Origin: Gigaspora rosea | Taxonomy: Eukaryota; Glomeromycota; Glomeromycetes; Diversisporales; Gigasporaceae | Direction of reading: 5' to 3' | Assembly: GCA_003550325.1 (NCBI GenBank) | Contig: QKWP01001091.1 | Location: 106,729 to 170,728 of the forward strand | DNA length: 64,000 bases | Notes under the pieces: generated by a model | Told to the model about the DNA's origin: nothing | What the model saw: only the letters and a program-made list of their open reading frames with translations | Database searches by the model: none | Made by a program: the position numbers and the translations under genes | In this document: piece by piece, positions 47,640-58,870 of the stretch | Numbering within the stretch: the first letter of the stretch is position 1 | Layout of the letters: the number at the start of each line of letters is the position of its first letter

Positions 47640-48430
47640 AACCATATAGTACAAAATCCAGACTAGTATTACTAATGCTGCACTACAATATATTTTTAAC
47701 AAAAAATATACTGTATACAACTTCTAATACACATTCTTTTTTATAGCTACACATCTATACTCTAATCTAAAAAAACTTAGTAAGATCATTAAAAAGTTAA
47801 CCAAAGCCTACCTATCTTAGATTACTTCAATTCAATTATTAATTCATTTAAACAATCCTACCAACTTTAAATACCTCTACTGCTATCTGCTCATTAACAG
47901 TTTTTTAGCTAGATTAGTAAAGCAAATAATGAATAAAAAAACCTATACCATGCCCACAATATTTAAAACATTAAAAAAATCAGACAACAAATTACTAATT
48001 CAAAAAAAATGCACCAAACTAATTACTTACTCATCTCAATAATTAATAGTATTCTAAACAAGGACTCATCAGGTTTGATAATATAGATTAGAAAAAGATA
48101 TAATCACTAATCTATCTTTTATCAAAGCACATATTCAACAATACTTTAACAACTAAACAGTCTATTTAACTCCAAATATAGCTTTAAAACCTCTATTGAT
48201 TTTTAACTAGTACTTTGATATTCTTTTAAATTTAGCCAAGAAAAAATAAATACTCTTTATGCTCAGTCAACTTTTTAACAACATAGCCTATAGACCTTTA
48301 GGATTAGCTATAAAAATACTAGCCCAAACTGTATACAAGCTATTACAATATGCTTTCTCAAATCTTATATGCATAGTGAATAGCTTTTGTATCAACTTTG
48401 AGAAGTTATTAGATTTAAGATACTAATATC
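47640..48430 (+). pseudogene. LINE relic, segment between endonuclease and RT
   Basis: The plus strand reads SIQTSITNAALQYIFNKKY, NFKYLYCYLLINSFLARLVK, MPTIFKTLKKSDNKLLIQKK and FIKAHIQQYFNN with several stops. The pattern resembles the long linker between the AP-endonuclease and RT in fungal LINEs. It is G-poor like the 40.4-42.7 kb segment and could be its continuation after nested insertions, or a separate copy. Later RT motifs are not recognisable. Confidence 0.45.
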
Positions 48431-50391
48431 CTAATAGTCAGATGATTCTAGCTAAATATAATTGGCCAAATTGTATTTATACATTATACAAAGTAAGATT
48501 TGAACTAATTAAATTAACTAATATTTTCTAACAAACCTAATATCTTATAGATATCTGATATTTTTGAGTATCAGTTATCAGAAACAGGTTATCAGATTTG
48601 AATTATGGAACTAACATGGTGGATTAACTTTTTATCAGCTATAGAAGGTTATTAGTTTTGACAAGATCAGTTTTGAGAGAGTATGTATATCACTTTGAAA
48701 CTAGTATCTCTTTTTCCAATTTATAGAAAGAGACTACATCTTTTTAATATTCAAAAAACTTATATTTAATAGCAACCTGTTCAATACGAGATCTATAAGT
48801 CTAGTAGAACATATCAAAAAATTTTATACAAAGCTCCTGAATAACTGCTTGAACAATATTTTTCCAAATATGTTATTTTATTACCTTTCATCCATGTTGT
48901 CTATACATACTACCAATATTGATTTTTAAAAAAAGCCTATTTCAGATTCTCAAAAATAGATTAAATTTTTTATAAAAAAGAGCAAATAAATTTATATATT
49001 TATATTCCTTATAATTTCATCTATTCAAAAAAGTATCAAAAATTTTAGGTTTTAAGTAAAATAGGTCAAAAACAATTTTAGAAAAATTTTAATATTGGTT
49101 CCCAAAACCCAAAATAATTTTGTCATTATGCATAATATTTCTTTGCCAGGCAACTCTACTTCTATACCTATTTAAATTCTTAACAATATTATGAAAATGC
49201 TTTTTGCAACTTCAAACTTTAATTTTTATTACAAAATATAATGATTCATTCAATTTTGAACTCTTACAAAAGTCATTGCACAGAATCAAGATGCCCCAAC
49301 AACTTATTAATATTATTTTCAACTTTTTTTAGATTGAACAAACTAAGTTATCACTAATTTTGGTTATATAATTCCTGCTTTATCAAAAACAGTATTGATT
49401 AAAGGAAAACAATTACTCTTTTTTTTGGAAAAAATACTATGACTTCCTAATTACCTACATCTTATCATATTACTTAGGCTATAATTTGTTTATCCTGGCA
49501 AGCTAGTCTTACTTACTCATTTAACAACTTTCTTTATTTCTATATCTATCCTAGTTTATATAAATAATACTCTATAGATTACTCAATTTAAGAAGAAATT
49601 ATTGAATTGCTATTTCTTTTTAAATAGTTTGAGAATTTGAAATATCTGGATTACAGTTTATGAAATTAACAAAAATAGACACTGGGTTTGAATGAACTTT
49701 ACAAAAGCAGAATAATAGTATTTTTTAATAGTTTACTCTAACTATAAGTATATAAATAAAGCTATAGTACAAGTTATTTTAAAAACTAAAAACATTAAAT
49801 TGAAGATATAGGACCTATACAGTTTAGATTAGATCTAAATATATATGTATATAGGAGTTTAGATTAGATTATTTATAGTAGTTATGAGAGTCTAACTATA
49901 AAAAATATTTTAAATATATTTCTAAATACAGTAATATTACTAAATTTCTACTATTAGATGGCTTTAAGATAGTATTTAATTAGAAAGGTAAAAATATATA
50001 AGTATTATATTAGTTAGAGCCAAAAGAAGCCATATATTTTAGAGGCTTTTATAAGATATATATTTAGAAAAGTTATATTTAAAAAAGTTAGACAATATTA
50101 CAAATTTGCAATAATTTTTTATTAATATATCTATAGTTGCCTCTTTTTAATCTGACCTCTCTCTAATTTGAACACTATTAAACTTTCTCTAAACTAAACA
50201 AAATCTTCTAAAACATTTGTAAATTTTATTATAAAGTTTGGATTGGCTATATATAACTTTTTGAGAATTGAACTTTTTCAAATTTTTATATAGTAAAAAT
50301 TAGCAGTTCAGAATATAGAGAGTTGACTGTATAATAGTATATGCATATATATAAATTATAATTTTTATATATGTACTATTTATAAATATAT
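48431..50391. other. AT-rich DNA without recognised genes
   Basis: 48550-48660 contains several TATCAG/CTGATA motifs in inverted arrangement. Around 49830-49880 there are two TTTAGATTAGAT copies. No coding frame of interest was seen. Confidence 0.45.
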
Positions 50392-50641
50392 GGGCTAGGT
50401 GCTGCAAAAAGGGACCAAATTAACAATTTTCAAAAGATATTTTTCACATAAATCAATTTAAAATAAGATTAGAATCATTTTTTACTTAAAAACCAAAGTA
50501 GTTGTATTAATAAAATTTTGCTATATTGTTCTTTAATGTTTGCACTTTTTTATGTTTTATTATAAGATTTGCAATATAAAAATTGATTTTCTGAAGATCT
50601 TTTGTTTTGTCAATTTGGTCCCTTTTTGCAGCATCTGGCCC
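50392..50641. mobile_element. 250-bp foldback MITE
   Basis: The TIRs GGGCTAGGTGCTGCAAAAAG and CTTTTTGCAGCATCTGGCCC extend into GGACCAAATT and AATTTGGTCC. The flanks are ATAT/ATATA, so a TA or TAT-type TSD is possible but cannot be separated from the palindromic flank. There is no ORF. Confidence 0.8.
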
Positions 50642-51129
50642 ATATAAAAGCAAAAATAAAACAAAATATAGTATATTATAAAAAAAAAAACCAATAATTT
50701 AGGCATTTTCAAGCATCTCCTTTAGTGAACTTAATAAAGAATTCAATTGATCTACCTGATTTGCAAATTAGATTTTTTATATAATTTATTGAAAGAGATA
50801 ATTCAATAACTACTTGGTTTTAAATATTAAATAAAAATGTTTGCAAAGGTGTAGAGACATAGTATAATTGGGTTGTTGTTATCTCAAAGTAATTTGTAAC
50901 AAACATGCAGAATTCAATTCTTACTGGAGACAATTTTATATCTGCATTATATTATTAATCTTCATTGATTAGTCAAATTCTATTACCTATAACTCTGGTC
51001 ATACCAGTTTTACTAGAATATTCTAGAAGTATCCATGTAATACTTGGATTATATAGTGGAATACAAACTTGTAAATTAATACAAACTCATAATAACCATT
51101 CTGTAAGTATATAAATTTGATAGAAAACT

Positions 51130-51545
51130 AGAAGATCTAAAAGCTACTTGACAAGATCTAAGCAAAGAGCAACATGAACTTTAAATAGTTCTGCAGAACA
51201 AAAATTGGATTGGGTAACTAAAACAGAAAACTGGATAAAAAAGTTCTTGCCAACTTGGCTACTAGAGTTGTACTAGAAAAAAGAACATGTACTCTAGAAG
51301 TGTATATTAAAAAAAAAGAAACTAAAAGGTACTTAATGCTTGGCAGACTAATATTTCTGGGCCAACTGGAATACCAAAAGAATGTCCATAAAGATAATAA
51401 AAAGTAAGTACTGGAGTTTGGATAAAATTTGCAAAGGCAGAAATAGGTGATAGTAAAAGTTCAATAACTAGACTTGAACCAAGTGTTAAGTAATATTATG
51501 GCATAAGTTGCTAAAGCTAGATGAGTTATAATGGGACAGGGATGC
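51130..51545 (-). mobile_element. Possible tRNA-derived SINE (minus strand)
   Basis: On the minus strand a B box, GGTTCAAGTCT, lies at 51480-51470, with an A-box-like TAGCTTTAGCAACTTA about 25-30 nt upstream at 51520-51505. A non-coding body of more mixed composition extends to about 51130. The tRNA arms fold poorly. The body does not obviously match the 14.4-kb element. Confidence 0.33.
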
Positions 51546-51961
51546 TCTAGCAGGTTTACTACAGAGATAAATTCCCACCTTTCAAGGTATCTGGCTACAG
51601 CTTTAGAATTTCACTAGAAAATTACCCTGTAAAAGAGTATATTAGGAAGAACATGTAGGGTAGAAGACAGAGTGTTTAAATAGATAGCTTTCTAGTTAGG
51701 CTATAGATATGACATCTAGTGTAGAACTCTAGGTGAACTAATTAAATAGGCAATCGAAAGTTGTATATGTAGTTAATTGTACTCTCATTGTACCAATATA
51801 ATATACCGCAGGTCTTCCTGACCAGGCAGAACCGTTGGTACTAATAAAGTGCCAAGGACCTAAGTGGTCACCTTAATATTTAAGAAATAAAAATGTTTCA
51901 GCATCACTAAACTTATTTATAATGGTATATTTATAATAGAATACACAAAGATGCAAAACGT

Positions 51962-52129
51962 ATGGACATTCATGAACATGGACATGAACAAGCCTATGGA
52001 AACAGTGGCGTTACAACACTGGTCTGGGATATAACTATTACAAACCTACTAAGAGCACTGAAATTTTCACTAAAAGAAAAACGAATTTTGGGTCAAAATC
52101 CCGACGGTGACAAAATCTCGACAGGTTAG
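51962..52129 (+). CDS. Small coding-like ORF, unrecognised
   Basis: ATG at 51962 and TAG at 52127-52129 give 55 codons, and the frame is open upstream to about 51920. Residues include MDIHEHGHEQAYGNSG, VTTLVWDITITNLLRAL and ILGQNPDGDKISTG. The varied composition contrasts with chance frames nearby. It may be an exon or a transposon remnant. No family was recognised. Confidence 0.35.
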   Translation: MDIHEHGHEQAYGNSGVTTLVWDITITNLLRALKFSLKEKRILGQNPDGDKISTG

Positions 52130-52955
52130 CCCTCATTAGGTTTGAATTAGCTATAGTTCTAGTCATCTTTGTCAGGAGTTTACTTGTCTGATTCTGTTTG
52201 TCGAGACTTTGGCCAAATTCAAGAAAACTCAACACAGTTTAGCTTCTGAAATTAGAATTAATAGACCAATTTTTAGATATTTTACGTACTTAAGCTTTTC
52301 ATGATTGGCCTAGACATTATATAATAAATTTACCTGAGTAACCTGAATATTTGGTAGTATCTGGTAGCGATTTTTTATACGGGTATAGTCTCTAGATTAG
52401 TATTCGAATTTCAGTACTGAGTTGAGTGGAGAGGAATTTATAACCGCTTTATTGGTTTGCTAGATTTCTGAAAGAAATGGATGAGTTGGAATGATATGAT
52501 ATTTCTAATACCGATATTGATTCTAATTTAGAATGTTTGCCTGATCTGATATTAAGAATCCGTAAAAAATTTGTGAAATATTTTGAAATATTGGGCATTT
52601 CAAAATTAACAAATGGGTAGCTCATTTTGAAAATAAGTAGGATTTTTTGAATAGCAATTTTACTATGTTGAATTATAAATCGGAAAAGAATTCTCTGATT
52701 TTTAATTTTGAAACACCTCATTTATAAATGTTTGATTTTAGACGGTATGTAAGAATTACGGCATAAAAAAAAACATACTTTCATTGTTTAATTAGTAAGT
52801 ATAGTTTCATAATTAAATAGTAATGTTTAAAAAACATGCATTCGTAATTTGGTTCAAAATGTGTAACATATTTTTTAAACATTTATAAATACGGATACAT
52901 ACCCACAACATAAGACATAAAATAATTTATGGAAATGGTCCACCAACACTCAAAC
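52130..52955. other. AT-rich DNA with unsupported minus-strand frames
   Basis: Minus-strand frames at 52038-52235 and 52449-52721 are open but show no recognisable motifs. Confidence 0.4.
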
Positions 52956-54142
52956 CATTTCTCGAAGTTTATGGCTGGGCTACCAACTAAAATAATCAAA
53001 CCAAGAAGGATAATCTTGTTAACTCTTGGTTTGCCACCACAAAATGTACCTCTAATCGAGAGGTTCTAACGGAAAGTATTTCGTATTTAAACCTGATGAT
53101 GAAGACTATACTCCACCATCAGAAGAATCCAAACTAAAAACTCTCAAGATTAGAATTTACCCAACTTCATCTGAAGTTGCAATACTTTGCAGGTGGATAG
53201 ACGGAGTTTGATGGACTCATAAATCAAATCATCGAGTAAGACTTTTATGTCAACTTTAATTATGAGCAAGTTAAAGTAAACTGTCTGAATGATGGCCATC
53301 GAACGTATTCCAGAGGTACAATTACTGTGGGATACACCTAGGGAAACTAGGGCATACGCAATTCGGCAATATAAGTTTGCTTACAAGACACAACTCTTTC
53401 CCAACAAACTGGTAAAAGCTTCAAGATGGACTACCGAAAGAATAGAAAACGTGGACAATACGCGTTTCTCAAACATCTGATTACATCACAACCTGTATTC
53501 AAGGTCAAAAATACCGTCAGTATCACCAGTAACAGGTGTGGAGAATATTACATACTGTACCATTTGAGGAGAGTGAGAATAAACCCATCAGCGGACAGAT
53601 AAATAAGCATAGATCTGGGAGTACGTACATTCGCCACATGTTATGACCCACAAGGTAAAATTATTAAGATGATTTTAATTGATAGAATCGTACAACTATT
53701 TAAAGAGCAGATAATTACCAATCCAAAGCAAAGGTATAAACGAGCAAGAAACAAGCCCAGGAAAAAAGTATTACATATTTTCCAGAAAATATGCAATCTG
53801 GTTTCTGAGTTGCACCACAAACTTGCCCTATGGAAAATTACCAACCCATTTTGCATCCAAAATTTGAAACTTCACGGTTGGTGAAAAAAAATCAATAGTT
53901 AAGTTGGGTCCAGAATGATGCGCACCTGACAACATTACACATTCCAACAATTTCTGTTATACAAGGCAACAGAGTATTATGATCAAAACGTGGTGATCTG
54001 TGAAGAAGTGTATACTTCAAAGACTTGCGGAGAATGTGTGGTTGGAAAAATCAACCTTTTAAAGAGAAGCAAGCTTTTTGCTTACAAAGACTGCAGATTA
54101 AAACCGTATAGAGACTTTAATGGTGTTAAAATATACTATTAA
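52956..54142 (+). pseudogene. Fanzor (eukaryotic TnpB-like, OMEGA) nuclease relic
   Basis: Pieces in order on the plus strand are: NSWFATTK (about 53014); KLKTLKIRIYPTSSE (53131-53175), the usual N-terminal strand; WDTPRETRAYAIRQYKFAYK (53328-53387); then SIDLGVRTFATCYDPQGKI (about 53607-53663), the RuvC-I block with its catalytic Asp. NKPRKKVLHIFQKICNLVSE, LHHKLALWKI and NPFCIQNLKLHGW follow. A final frame reads VVICEEVYTSKTCGEC, SKLFAYKDC and YRDFNG, and stops at 54142. This matches the D...TS-x-x-C4 finger...RD pattern known for Fanzor and TnpB. The third zinc ligand is Tyr (FAY instead of FxC), and stops or frameshifts occur near 53211, 53250, 53595 and 53883, so it is dead. Active family members are RNA-guided DNA nucleases. 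Confidence 0.88.
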
Positions 54143-54200
54143 AGTATCTATCCAAGTCAGATCTGCTGATCTGACGAGAGGGACTTGAACCTCTAATATG
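54143..54200 (+). ncRNA. Candidate omega-RNA-like 3' hairpins after the Fanzor relic
   Basis: Fourteen bases after the Fanzor stop is a perfect 8-bp hairpin, GTCAGATC-TGCT-GATCTGAC (54156-54175). Two bases later is a second one, AGAGG-GACTTGAA-CCTCT (54177-54194). In TnpB and Fanzor systems the guide RNA overlaps the 3' end of the gene, so the position is right. Expression and element end are unknown. On the minus strand 54191-54181 is also a perfect tRNA B box, GGTTCAAGTCC, but no A box or acceptor stem was found to support a tRNA. Confidence 0.35.
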
Positions 54201-55790
54201 ATACATGTTTTTTTTATCGATATTTATTTAATATTGACTAATAATATTGGATCTAGCTTCAAGGGACATATAAGGAATGCAATTTAGAGTATTTAAACCC
54301 AAAATAGGCCAAGGCTCATTATATGAATATGAAGTTTATCGTATCATCGTATCAATCGAATAGGAAATAAATGCATAATATTGTTCTATAAATAGAATAT
54401 TCAGTATTTTATACTGGTCATTTGATTTTTAATATATCAATTAATGGCATAAGGCTTGATAAATGAATAGAGGAGTCAACCTCTAAAACAATAGTCAATT
54501 CATAAAATCATTGCTTTTTAGCGTATTTCAATAAATGGTTAGTAGAATTCATAAAAGTCAAAGACAAACAAATAGTTATATAATATGACGATTCTAACTA
54601 AATGGCGCAATCATATGTAATCATGTAATCTGATCATGAACGGATAACGGTTATCTAATCAACAAATTAAAATTACATATTAAATTATTGAAAAAAATAT
54701 ATAATTTATTTATAACGATTTGTAAATAACATACCAGTACTATTTTGAGGACATATAGTTATTTAATTAACAAAAAAAGGAGGGTTGAAATTAAAATAGA
54801 ATAGATGTTTCATCCTAAAAGGGGCAACGTATAGCGACAATAGGAATACTTTGATTGAGAATTTATATTGTAACTCTATTACGTACATATGTGACATTTT
54901 AATTCTTAAATTGCTGAATTAAAATAATGTAATTCGCGAAATTTCAGATAAAGTTTTTTTAAATTATTTTTTTATTCAAAATCATTTAATCTTTCATAAT
55001 TTTGATAAAGTAAATTATAAGCCGAAACGTTAAATTCAAAGTAAACTGGTAAAAGAGGCATGCAATCTGTTCGTTAATGTATGCGGGAGAACATAATTTT
55101 CTAGTTTCGCGTCTATTTAACCGTATTTGTAATCTGCACATTTGGTAATAAGATGTGATTGCTAGAATATTCTGTATTACCTTAGATCGCTAATCTTATA
55201 TCTTTATTGCTATGTTTATGTTCACAAACTAGCTTCTGTATAGAACTTTTACCTTTAAATCTAATGTTTCGATTTTATTTCCAGAAATGTAAGAGGACCC
55301 TGATCTTTTGGAAGTATAGAAAATGTACGTACATATATATTTAATGTCATGTACTGTAACAGGTAACGTATTGTACGTATGTACGTGCATTTACCTTTCT
55401 TGGATTATCCTAAACCAGTCAGAAGGAGTATTTTTTTTATCATCAAAAAATTGATATTTTATGATTGATTATTTCTAGAACTGTAAAACGTGAATATCAA
55501 TTTTGTGTTACATACTAAATTGGTTAATTACCTCATATTTCTGTATACTGTATTTATTGCACTTTGGTCACGAGTTTATCAATCAAGTACTTTCGCACGT
55601 GTTACAATATTAATAACGATGATCCTTTGTTTACGCATAAATAGGTATTGAAAACGCCTAAAATCAATACTTTTTATCATCCCCTTTTTCTCATAAATAT
55701 TGACTTTTGTTTCGATAAATTTTTTTAATTACCCTAAAAAAATTTTACTTTGGGTAAAAAGTCATTAGCCGTATAAATACTTATATTGGC
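54201..55790. other. Intergenic DNA upstream of the HMG gene
   Basis: AT-rich with no coding frame. Around 55325-55390 TACGTAC motifs cluster. A TATAAATA lies at 55772-55779, only 12 nt before the ATG, so it is probably not the TATA box for that start unless translation begins at the second Met (codon 11). Confidence 0.5.
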
Positions 55791-58700
55791 ATGAGTGATC
55801 CTGAAGACGAAGTGGTTGATATGGACTTAGATAGTGGTTCCGAGACTGGTAAAAATCTTGTAGATAAAAATCCTGGAAACGATAAAGATTTTTCTGCATC
55901 GAAATCTATCCTACAAAATTCCAGTATTATTCAAAAATCTCCTGAAATTATTAAAAAACCCGAACAAATCCCGTCCACAAACTCTAAAATGATCAACGCC
56001 GATCTTCCTGACTTAAGTAAGTCCCTACCACAAAAACCGTTCTTACCACCTATATCTATCTCAAGCCAATCTAGTCAAGCTTCGTCCACAAATTTGTCCA
56101 TATGTCAAAATTCTACAACAAACGGTCAAATAAAGTATTAATCCCTAAAAAATACTCACAATTGTTTGTTCACGTGACTTTTTTTTTTTTATTAACCCCC
56201 TGTTTTATTTAATTTTTTAGACCATCTCATACAAAACTCTCCTTTCGACTTTCTCCTATTCCCAAACCTTTCAAATATAAAATAAGGCCTAATTTTCCTA
56301 ATTTTACCGTTAATCAGGATTCTCTAACTTCCCGTTCTGATAATCCTTTGATCACTTTTGGTAACAAAAATACCACAAACCTCAATGTGTCTCCGACATC
56401 TGAGGCTCATAAACAAATACGTCCTCCTTCGGTATCAGCTGATCATTCAAATTCTGAATTATCCTCTAAAGTTATTAGTCCCGGTGCTGCTCAAAATACT
56501 CATGTAATGGATATAGATAATAATACCAATGCAGCTACTACTATTTCATCGATATCAAATGTTCGTGAAAGGGAAATAACGGGTGCCATGCCAATTTCAG
56601 CTGGTCCTTCCAAGACATGTGAAAATGACTTGAATATTATTGCAAGTTCCAATAAAATGGATTTAGATAGTTCTTTAAATTTTAAGAGTTTTCATTCTGT
56701 ACCTATAAAAACCGGCCTTACTAAATTCGATAAGATGGAAATAGATCAGTCTTCCATTGTTACAACCACATTGTCTAATTCTAATTTAAAACCACTCGTT
56801 GATTTGAATTTAAATGATATCTTTTTAGATAATAATCACGATAACACAACAAAGACTATATCAAATACAGAATCTGTCGATAAGGTTGTACAAAAAGAAG
56901 TTAAAATGGGTTTAGTTCAAGATATTAAAACCTCTGATACGTTAAATTCTATTAATGGGAATGTGGATATTCATAATAATTTTGAATGTTTGGATAAAGT
57001 CGCTCAATCGACTTTTTCCAGTGCTGATAATCAAATTTGTCTTCAAAATTCTTCTATTACTGAATTAAGTAATGACGTCAATGATAATTTATCCGATCAA
57101 ACTTTCAATTTTCAAAAAAAGAAAGTCGATAAGGGTAAACAAAAGGAAATATATAATAACAAAGAAAAGTCGATACAGAATGATCATCTGAATCATTCAG
57201 AAGGTGACTTTGATTCAAAAAATGCAAAAGAAAGCTTATCCACTTCTTCTCAGGATGATTTAAAACAAATAACCGATGAGTCGGAATTATCTAAAGACGT
57301 TATTGACAAATATCAAGTTGTAAGTTGTGTTTAGCTTTCATTCTTTCGTTCTCTCATTACTTCAATCATTCATTATTTGCTTTCTTCAATCTTTCTTTCT
57401 TACAAATAATTAATCATTTGGATTATATTAAAAGCTTGATAATGCTTTATATGAATTTGATCAAGCTACTCAAAAGGCGTATGAAGCGTTTCTTAGTTTG
57501 GAAAAGGTTTTACCTCCTGAAACAATTATCCGGATTGATCCCCCTACGAATGACAAGTGGCAAAAAATAAAAGAAATGATGGGGATGTCTAAGAAAAGAT
57601 ATAGATTAAATGGAATTACAAACATGCAATCTAGTACACAATCGAATACACAAACGAGTACACAATCGAATACACAAATGAGTACACAATCGAATACACA
57701 AATGAGTACACAATCGAATACACAAATGAGTACTCAATCGAATACACAAATGAGTACTCAATCGAATACACAAATGAGTACTCAATCGAATACACAAATG
57801 AGTACTCAATCGAATGGAGTGCAGTCGAGTACTCAATCGAATGGAGTGCAGTTGAGTACTCAATCGAATGGAGTGCAGTCGAGTACTCAATCGAATGGAG
57901 TGCAGTCGAGTACGCAATCGAATGGAGTGCAGTCGAGTACACAATCGAGTACACAATTGAGTACTCAATCGAATGGAGTGCAGTCGAGTACGCAATCGGA
58001 TATGCATTTAAGTAAATCAGGTAAGTGTAAAGTTATTTTTGTTTTTTAGATGAATTTCTCAGTCGAATGAAATGGATGAAAGAAATTATGCAAACATTAC
58101 TAAACTTTTAATGAAATTTTCACCATAGATTATAGGGATTCTAGGAATACTCCATTCGATGTACCTCTTGATGATGACTCGAATACTAGACCAAAGAAAC
58201 CTAGTCCCAGAAGGGTACATAATACTAGTGCTATTATACGCAGTAAAACACTCACTCACCTCTTTTACTAAAATCAACAATTCGACATCACAGTCAGATT
58301 CAAATCCCGTTCGACGAAGATCTTCGAATCAAATTTCGCGAAGCCCTAAATTTGTTAGAACTACTAGAAGTTCCACAAAGGAAAAGGATTCCACTCCCTC
58401 TTACAAAATTAAATCTTCTACCACAAGAACTTATGTTAGAAGGCAAAATAAAAGTATCCCAGAAAGCGTTTTGAACTTTACAGATCTTACAAATTTTCCT
58501 GAAAACAATGAACAAAGGAAACCGACTACTGCTTTTGGTTATTATTGTTTGGAGCTTTCTGCCGTTCATTTTTACAGTAAGGGATTGTCTAGTCCAGAGT
58601 TCGTTGCTTCCGCTGCTGAAAGTTGGGCTAAAATGTCTGATGATCATAAAGAAGTAAGTCATCAAAAAATTCATATTTTATGCATTTATTATCGAAATAC

Positions 58701-58833
58701 TTTACTTTTCTGACTATGAGGGTTTTTACAGATGTATGAGAAAAAACGACGTATGATGGTCAATCAAATTAAGCAAAGAAAAACTCTACCACGAGATCCG
58801 CAGATTGAATCATCAAGATCAGCAAGAAAATAA
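55791..58833 (+). CDS. Six-exon low-complexity protein with C-terminal HMG box
   Basis: Exons: 55791-56134, 56221-57319, 57435-58020, 58129-58214 (or 58242), 58294 (or 58298)-58653, 58732-58833. All joins keep phase, and donors GTAAGT at 57320, 58021 and 58654 are strong. The product is about 858 (or 866) residues. It starts acidic (MSDPEDEVVDMDLDSGSE). Residues 115-480 are Ser/Asn/Asp-rich and disordered. A tandem repeat of 7 STQSNTQM-type and 6 STQSNGVQ-type units follows, then a basic Ser/Arg region (RRRSSNQISRSPKF). An HMG box spans about residues 780-845: RKPTTAFGYYC, SPEFVASAAESWAKMSDDHK, joined across the last intron to MYEKKRRMM. The box suggests sequence-nonspecific or mating-type-like DNA binding in the nucleus (inference). 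The exact exon 4/5 junction is uncertain. Confidence 0.85.
57631..58002 (+). repeat. Coding minisatellite (24-nt, then 27-nt units)
   Basis: About seven 24-nt units (AGTACACAATCGAATACACA plus AATG) are followed by about six 27-nt units (AGTACTCAATCGAATGGAGT plus GCAGTCG). All stay in frame in the HMG-box gene. Minus-strand open frames across it are artefacts of the repeat. Copy number is likely polymorphic. Confidence 0.92.
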
Positions 58834-58839
58834 AATCGA

Positions 58840-58870
<31 letters not shown>

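Noticed and set aside
54165..54200. tRNA gene on the minus strand (perfect B box GGTTCAAGTCC)
   Set aside because: No A box, anticodon arm or acceptor complement was found upstream, so the T-arm-like hairpin stands alone.
57606..58007. Minus-strand open frames of 107-133 codons
   Set aside because: They are reverse readings of the in-frame 24/27-nt minisatellite of the HMG-box gene; the plus strand splices cleanly around them.
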